A stretch of 64,000 nucleotides of DNA, taken from contig CAXKVR010000138.1 of NCBI GenBank assembly GCA_964058845.1, positions 62,001-126,000 of the forward strand, given 5' to 3'. Source of the stretch: Carex sylvatica (lineage: Eukaryota > Streptophyta > Magnoliopsida > Poales > Cyperaceae). Positions 57,591 through 64,000 of this stretch are shown here, in pieces. Both the position numbers and the translations under genes were made by a program. The notes beneath the pieces are model-generated. The model ran no database searches and was not told where the DNA came from. It saw only the letters and a program-made list of their open reading frames with translations. The stretch's first letter is position 1, and every line of letters starts with the position of its first letter.

Positions 57591-58598
57591 TCATATATCA
57601 TCAGAAATGTGGACGGGATTGAAATGAGATAACAAAAAATCACCTCTAAAAATGTGCATGGTCCCCCAATAGTTTGAGATTTGGTTGGAGATACAATTAT
57701 TTACGTAAAAATTGTTCACATTATAGATATAAATACTTTTGTGTTTAGAGATAAATACTTTCGTGTGCAATTATTAATATTTTAGGGGAAAAAAATTAAT
57801 GCTAGAGTTTTTATGATCTTCATGATAGTTATGAAAGTTAATACAGGGATAAATGCGAGGATAGGAGTACGGAATAATTATCAGGATTCATAAAAATAAT
57901 GGGGGAATTGAGCAAAAAAAATTTTCTCATATATCTTCAGAAATGTGGACGGGATTGAAATGAGATAACAAAAGATCACCTCTAAAAATGTGCATGGTCC
58001 CCCAATAGTTTGAGATTTGGTTGGAGATACAATTATTTACGTAAAAATTGTTCACATTATAGATATAAATACTTTTGTTCTTAGAGATAAATACTTTTGT
58101 GTGCAATTATTAATATTTTAGGGGAAAAAAATTAATGCTAGAGTTTTTATGATCTTCATGATAGTTATGAAAGTTAATACAGGGATAAATGCGAGGATAG
58201 GAGTACGGAATAATTATCAGGATTCATAAAAATAATGGGGGAATTGAGCAAAAAAAAAATTCTCATATATCTTCAGAAATGTGGACAGGATTGAAATGAG
58301 ATAACAAAAAACCACCTCTAAAAATGTGCATGGTCCCCCAATAGTTTGAGATTTGGTTGGAGATATAATTATTTATGTAAAAATTATTCACATTATAGGT
58401 ATAAACACTTTTGTTCTTAGAGATAAATACTTTCGTGTGCAATTATTAATATTTTAGGAAAAAAAATTAATGCTAGAGTTTTTATGATCTTCATGATAGT
58501 TATGAAAGTTAATACAAGGATAAATGCAAAGATAGGAGTACTGAATAATTATTAGGATTCATAAAAATAATGGGGAAATTGAGCAAAAAAAAAAAAAA
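57591..58598 (+). repeat. Three tandem copies of a 336-bp unit
   Basis: Copies begin with TCATATATCWTCAGAAATG at 57591, 57927 and 58263, a constant period of 336 bp. Landmarks in each are GTGCATGGTCCCCCAATAGT, ATAAATACTTTYGTGTGCAA and GATAGGAGTACKGAATAAT. The first two copies are almost identical and the third is more diverged, ending in an A run. Upstream at 57381-57500 the words TATAAATACT/TATAAATACTTG also repeat. It is non-coding. Confidence 0.92.
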
Positions 58599-58881
58599 AA
58601 AATCTTTTTGAATAATAAGATTATATAATAAGTAATTAAATCAATTGTGTTCTACTTGAATAATTTACAATTCATACGAATTAAATACAAACATATATCA
58701 AATATTCCTCTAGTGCTAGCACCACTGTTTATTCAGGAGAGTAATTAGAAAATTCATGAGATTGAATTAAGTGGCCGAATGAATAAGTCTCATGTAAATT
58801 ATTTTAAGGGTGTTTTGTAAGAACTAAAAATTTTAAAGAACAAAAATAAATAAAAAATGCAATTCATAGGGAAGGTGAGAG
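58599..58881. other. Intergenic, nothing recognised
   Basis: AT-rich sequence without gene or repeat evidence. Confidence 0.4.
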
Positions 58882-59104
58882 GGGGATACAAATCTGCTGC
58901 GATCCCATTGAATCTACAGTAACCCTGAAATCCCTGCTATTCTAAATTCAGGCGTTAAAATATTTTGAGATGCATGCATAGAAAAGTCATTGAAAAGAGT
59001 TGCTTCGAAATTCGTTTCCGAAAAAATTTAACAACTGGATTTAGAAAAACAGAGATTTTAAGAACACTGTTCATGCATAAAGGATTGCAGCTGATTTATT
59101 TTGG
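58882..59104. mobile_element. MITE related to the copy at 14489-14678
   Basis: The left part GGGATACAAATCTGCTGCGA, then CAGTAACCCTGAAATCCCTG, and the right end GGATTGCAGCTGATTTATTT match landmarks of the 14489 element in order. The flanks show no clear duplication. A spurious ORF overlaps it. Confidence 0.6.
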
Positions 59105-60129
59105 GAAGGGCTTCACCCCGTTGCTCCAATGTGTACTTCTGCCACTGTATCATAAATAGTACATAACCTAAATGGCTATAACTATATTATAAGTTGTTAT
59201 TAAGTACCATAAATTAAGTTACCAACCATGACAACTTCTAATGCAATATATATCCAAGACACCTAAAAATAGAATTAACAAATTACATAAATTATAGCTA
59301 GCATCCATTACTATTAATTAACACATTAGCTCTAAGAACAAGAATCAGCCTTTAGTCTTGTGACAGAAGACACTTTCTATGTAAAAGATCGTGTGCTCGA
59401 AATCCGGAAGGGAGAGTACTTTGAACACTAAAATAAATAACTCACTTAACAACGACATGTTGGAGGCCATTGATAGACTAAATCTCAGAAGATGAAAACC
59501 TCGAAATTGTTGTATAGTTTGTCAATTTTCCAATGCAATTAAAAGCACATTACTCTGATCAATAATATGTAAGTTATGATAAAAATTGTCAAAATGGATC
59601 GGCATAAATTAAAGCTACCATTTTTCTCCAAGTCCAAGCTAGCTGCATGCAGCTTGCATTGTGGGCTGGTGTCATTCCTATATTTTGAGCGATCAAGTTT
59701 CTTTCATATTTCTCATATAGGTTCTAAATTTGTCTATGGTTTATTCTGATGCTCTTGAGGTGGGCTATATTACCATAAAGTCATTGTAATGCCTCCTTTT
59801 GAGATCATATCTTCAGGGATTACAATACATACATGTTTTATATATGGTCGGCTTGGCCCGCTTGGGTGATCTCACCTGTGGTACAATTCTTGCATGTACC
59901 ATGTCCATGCCCGCCGAGTCTTGCATTAATTGATTGGAAGATGATTCCACTCCTTGAATAAAGAGAACAAAATTAGGATGGCTCTAAATAGTGGCACGTG
60001 TGGTCGAATGCGACAAGGAAATTTGATGTACGACTGATCCGTTTTAAATTAAATGTCTTGAAATCTGAGGCTATGCTAGCTACCACTTCCTAGTTCCTAC
60101 CAGCAGTGAGATCATGGATTCATGATGCA
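59105..60129. other. Intergenic, no gene seen
   Basis: Around 59355-59420 there is a B-box-like GTGCTCGAAATCCGG preceded by a loosely tRNA-like stretch, a weak SINE candidate. Bases 59600-60120 are less AT-rich, but no ORF or domain was recognised. Confidence 0.4.
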
Positions 60130-60138
60130 TGTTTGCTC

Positions 60139-60324
60139 GGATACGTATCCTCCCAGGTACCTGACTCAACACAATTGAAACGGACGGCTCAGATTTACTC
60201 TCAGCTGGTCGGGATTCGGGATGGCAGAGGGGCATGATTGTTCATGCTTCGAGAGTGCCAATCCATTTCGGACCGTCCGATTCAATTCTACTATCAATCA
60301 GGTAACCTGAGGGGATACGAATTC
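60139..60324. mobile_element. 186-bp Mutator-like MITE
   Basis: A perfect 9-bp duplication TGTTTGCTC lies at 60130-60138 and 60325-60333. The ends are GGATACGTATCCTCCCAGGT and, on the other strand, GAATTCGTATCCCCTCAGGT. The interior is comparatively GC-rich and non-coding. Confidence 0.88.
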
Positions 60325-60333
60325 TGTTTGCTC

Positions 60334-60853
60334 TGGGTGAAATTTTATGGATAAGTCAATTGTTTTGTAAGTGTGAGCGTTGTTCTCTCATTAGCAGTTG
60401 CGACATATATATACCAAATTAATTTGGACTTACCTCGAACTTAATATAATTTATTAATTTGATTTAATTTGTAGAGCTTTAATTGACAAAAAAATATCTT
60501 TTATTTTTAAAGCCATCATTAAGAAAATTAAAAAAAAAAAAAAAATTTGATGCTGGGTTACATATACATTAATTGTATGCATGGTTATACTGTGTGTTCC
60601 AGATTTTTATTGAACAAAAGGATTCCCAACTTATTTTTTTATAAATCTTAGCAGTTGTTTTATACGGTTACAACTTCCAAATATTTTCGAATCAATGGAT
60701 AGCTCCTTCAGCGGTGACAGCAAACTTTGCAGGGAATATAATGATAATGATATTTTCACAATTACTGTTCAATTATCTGCTTGTGTAATAGTGCCAGTAT
60801 TGATTAATGACCAGGTGTCCAATAGTACGGAAAGTCATATATATATATATATA
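60334..60853. other. AT-rich spacer ending in a (TA)n tract
   Basis: No gene is seen. An A run lies near 60530-60544 and a (TA)n tract at about 60838-60853 borders the first of four palindromic elements. Confidence 0.4.
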
Positions 60854-61282
60854 GAAAGCAAAATTAGGTTGTGATGTGCACATCAAGAGGAGTTAGTGAG
60901 CACACCTTCAAAAGACTATCGAATTAACTTTAAACTACGAATTCAAATCATTGAAATTCAAGTACTTCGTGAGTGATGTATGTACATATAAAAAATTTCA
61001 AGTTTCGAATTGTTTTAGCACATGGTCAATCGGTCAAAACAATGAACATTTTATAAGTTATTTTTTTAATTGTTTTATGTATTAATTTTTCATTATTTTT
61101 TTGACCGCTTGATCATGTACTAAATGAATTCGAAACTTGAAAATTTTTACATGCACATACATCACTCACGAAGTACTTGGATTTCAACAGTTTGAATTGG
61201 TAATTCGAAGTCAATCCAATAGTCTTTTGGAGGTGTGCTCACCAAGAGGACTTGGTGAGCATATCACACCCTAGTTTTGCTC
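60854..61282. mobile_element. 429-bp palindromic MITE with GCAAAAYTAGG ends
   Basis: The left end GAAAGCAAAATTAGGTTGTG and, on the other strand, the right end GAGCAAAACTAGGGTGTGAT pair, as do GAGCACACCTTCAAAAGACT and its counterpart. Its core (GGTCAATCGGTCAAAACAAT and ACCGCTTGATCATGTACTAA, then ATTCGAAACTTGAAA) is shared with the elements at 40981 and 61703. (TA)n lies on both sides. Confidence 0.9.
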
Positions 61283-61297
61283 TATATATATATATAG

Positions 61298-61690
61298 GAA
61301 CATGCTAGCACGCTATGCGTAGCATAGAGGGCCTCAATATTCGACTTTTCAAAATTCTAACTGTCTATCCGAACCGTTCATCTTGTTCTCCATATTAATA
61401 TGTGTTTGGAGACCAAATTTTATATTTTTTTTGAAATTTTTTTACTATTTTTTTAGATTTATTGAAAATCGTTGTTTTTTTATGGTCCAAATTTGCTAAA
61501 AACAGCGATTTTCAATAAATCTAAAAAAATAGTAAAAAAATTTCAAAAAATATAAAATTTGGTCTCCAAACACATATTAATATGGAGAACAAGATGAACG
61601 GTTCGGATTGACCGTTAAAATTTTGAAAAGTCAAATATTGAGCTGTTGCACGAAGGCCCTCTATGCTACGCATAGCATGCTAGCATATTC
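61298..61690. mobile_element. 393-bp palindromic MITE, family C
   Basis: Ends GAACATGCTAGCACGCTATG and, on the other strand, GAATATGCTAGCATGCTATG, both followed by CGTAGCATAGAGGGCCT. The arms carry the module CTTGTTCTCCATATTAATAT and GAGACCAAATTTTATA that is also in families A and B. The central hairpin is different (GATTTATTGAAAATCGTTGT and complement). The left flank is (TA)n; no clear duplication. Confidence 0.9.
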
Positions 61691-61702
61691 AACAATATGC
61701 TA

Positions 61703-62117
61703 GAGAGAGAGAGAGAGAGAGAGTACGTCTAACACGCTTCCACTAGTATATCAACAATATGCTTTCGGCCTCTAAAATCTATCAAATCGGCTTCAAATGA
61801 AAATTCGAACCGTTCAAACCAATGTCCTTAACGAGAGCTTCATTTTCATATAAAAAATATTTAAGTTTCGAATTTATTTACTTGACTCAATAAAATGAGC
61901 AAATTAGTACATTAAAATGCGCACACAATCCTTCATATTTTGACTGCTTGACTTGATAGTAAATATATTCGAAACTTAAATTTTTTTTATATGGATACAA
62001 AGCTCTCGTTAAGGACATTGGTTTGAACGATTTAGATTTATCATTTGAAGTATATTCGATAGATTTTAAAGACCGGAGGCATATTGTTGATATACTAGAG
62101 GAAGCGTGTTAGCCGTA

Positions 62118-62133
<16 letters not shown>
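61703..62133. mobile_element. Palindromic MITE bounded by (GA)n and (TC)n tracts
   Basis: The left side is a (GA)n tract then GTACGTCTAACACGCTTCC; the right side read on the other strand is (GA)n then GTACGGCTAACACGCTTCC. Next on both arms is TAGTATATCAACAATATGC. The core contains GTTTCGAATTTATTTACTTG and CTGCTTGACTTGATAGTAAA, as in the elements at 40981 and 60854. The microsatellites belong to the inverted ends. Confidence 0.88.
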
Positions 62134-62161
<28 letters not shown>

Positions 62162-62164
<3 letters not shown>

Positions 62165-62585
62165 GTTGGCTACTATGCTTATATAAGCATATCCCCACAT
62201 ATGCTTATAACTCATTTTTGTACTTTTAATGTCTAAATGGTCGATCTGAACCGTTCATCTTGTTCTCCATATTAATATGTGCTTGGAAACTAAATTTTAC
62301 ATTTTTCTGAATTTTTTTACTATTTATTAAGCCACTTGAAAATTATTAATCCAACGGTGGCTGCTGATTTTACTGTTTTGTGCAGCCACCGTTGGATCAG
62401 CGATTTTCAAAGTGGCTTAATAAATAGTAAAAAAATTCAGAAAAATGTAAAATTTAGTTTCCAAGCACATATTAATATGGAGAACAATATGAACGGTTCC
62501 GATCGACCATTTGGATATTGGAAACACAAAAATGAGTTATAAGCATATGTGGGGATATGCTTATATAAGCATAGTAGCCAACCTC
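62162..62585. mobile_element. 424-bp palindromic MITE, family A
   Basis: It is complete, from GAGGTTGGCTACTATGC to its complement, and closely similar to 38229-38653, with the CCAACGGTGGCTGCTGATTT hairpin centre as in the partial copy at 36695. It sits in a (TA)n tract, so a 9-bp duplication of TATATATAT is compatible but not informative. Confidence 0.93.
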
Positions 62586-64000
62586 TATATATATATATAT
62601 AGTTGTACACTTATTCAAAACAAATTAATAATTAATTTGCTAGTTTCATCTAGAAACGGTGAGGGTGAAGAATAATGACTTGGAAATTAATGAGAATATT
62701 GGATTCAAACACTTTTATCAAATGTTGCGTGCCATGTATAACAGTTATATTATGTACATAATTAAAGAGACATCCTGTTACACCATTGAATTGCAAATGT
62801 TGGAAGGGAATAAAAATATGGTAATGCAGAACCATTAGAGAATTTTTTATACATAGAAAATATTATAAAATAATATAAGTAATTAAAGTGAAAGAGTAAC
62901 TGTAAAATTGATACATATCCAAACTCTTCTTTTTTTCACTGTTGCCACAGCAACACAAACAGTAACGGGGTTCAAAATTTTTTTATAAAAGTTTGGATCC
63001 GTACCAATTTAATTTCCAGGTTTAAATAGACCGAATAAATGCTACAGATTCGTCTATTCATCGATCGAGAATCGAAGTTATTCTTCTTTTTTTTCCTATA
63101 TTATTTTATAATATTCTATAAAGACACATTTCTAGAACCGTTAAGAGTTCTTATTTGTAACATTCTCTTGAAATTAAGTTCTTGTTCTTCTCTAACGCAA
63201 ATCCCCAATTCTGCTTTAACCAAATCCGGAAACGTAGCTCTAGACTAAAGAAATGAGATTTCTTATTTCCGCAAAAAGTATCATCTAATTATATATTAAG
63301 TGAATTTTATTTATACATGTAGCGGGTCAAAGAATGCTGTGATAAAAGCAGGCCCCTTTAATTTGAAGAAAATTTTATGTTCGTTTTTGCTTACACGTGG
63401 AATAAAAATATTGGAGATGGCGCGCGAGGTTGATTAACTAGTTCCATCAACAGATGCTCTCGGTCGGAAATCTCTCCCCTTGCATGGATTTCCTGTTTGG
63501 AAGGGGTGCACACGCACGAATTCACGATCCTCTCCAATACCTGATAAGGGAATCTTTTATCTTTACTAGATCTGGACCGTTATTTTTAACTTGGCATGAA
63601 TATCAAAGTCCAATAATACTCCCCCCATAATGATCCGAATCTCAAACCAGTTGTGATTTAATCTCAAACCGTAAAGTGAGATAATCCTCTGCAATAACTG
63701 AGAGGATACAAACGTGTATACGTAGAATAAAGAATTTGTACCATCCATTTTAAGCTGCACAAATTTTAAAAACTCTCGTGTATCTAATGATTGGTCCGAA
63801 ATAATTATCGCTCAGCGAAAATTGCATATAGTAATGCGATATTACAGAGGATATATGTTTCCAAATACAACAGATACCGTATGAATTCGAGAAATTATAT
63901 AGTTTCCTAGATATTGTAAAAAAAAAAATTATTACAAGTATTTTAGAGTTAATCTGTGTGGCACTTTTTATTGAAATTAAATATTTGTTCATTATTAATT
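62586..64000. other. AT-rich intergenic end of the window
   Basis: After a (TA)n tract (62586-62601) no gene, repeat boundary or domain was recognised. Small ORFs at 62650-63250 and 63566-63992 have no protein-like features. Confidence 0.45.

Overview
The window is nuclear DNA of a flowering plant. It is AT-rich and has two plant-type intron-containing genes separated by long non-coding stretches full of plant transposable elements. Neither gene has the very GC-rich coding sequence of grasses, so a non-grass angiosperm is likely. I cannot name the species.

Only two host protein genes are supported. At 7.8-12.4 kb (+) a four-exon gene encodes a 688-residue U-box/armadillo E3 ubiquitin ligase of the SPL11/PUB13 type. 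Its third intron carries a hAT-type MITE with a perfect 8-bp target duplication. At 48.5-49.6 kb (-) a two-exon gene encodes a 325-residue Dof zinc-finger transcription factor. I found no tRNA, rRNA, CRISPR or prokaryotic-style operon.

The rest is a dense and partly stratified record of mobile elements. From left to right: an LTR end (1-1321); hAT and other MITEs (2.8-4.7 kb); a decayed LINE 3' end (4.9-5.8 kb); MITEs with 9-bp duplications (14.1-14.9 kb); a 1-kb palindromic element (15.7-16.7 kb); a long-TIR Mutator-like element beside a small MITE (21.0-22.1 kb); LTR-like relics (25-28 kb); a second copy of the 1-kb palindrome split by a 2.7-kb solo LTR (29.5-33.3 kb); an LTR next to a tRNA-Met primer site (34.9-36.7 kb); a hAT element that hosts two different palindromic MITEs (38.0-39.2 kb); a five-copy tandem array with 0.55-kb units (41.3-43.9 kb); Tourist-like and hAT MITEs (45.0-45.8 kb); a full-length but coding-dead Ty1/copia element with matching 5-bp duplications (52.4-57.4 kb); a triplicated 336-bp repeat (57.6-58.6 kb); and four palindromic MITEs placed end to end (60.85-62.6 kb).

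The most unusual signal is the set of palindromic elements at 36.7, 38.2, 38.7, 61.3 and 62.2 kb. They share one internal arm module but differ in terminal repeats and in the hairpin at the centre, as if outer and inner modules had been exchanged. A second set (41.0, 60.9 and 61.7 kb) shows the same pattern with another core. One insertion has a perfect 9-bp duplication, which points to Mutator-type mobilisation, and most sit in (TA)n tracts. All comparisons were made by eye without database searches, so family names are inferences from structure.
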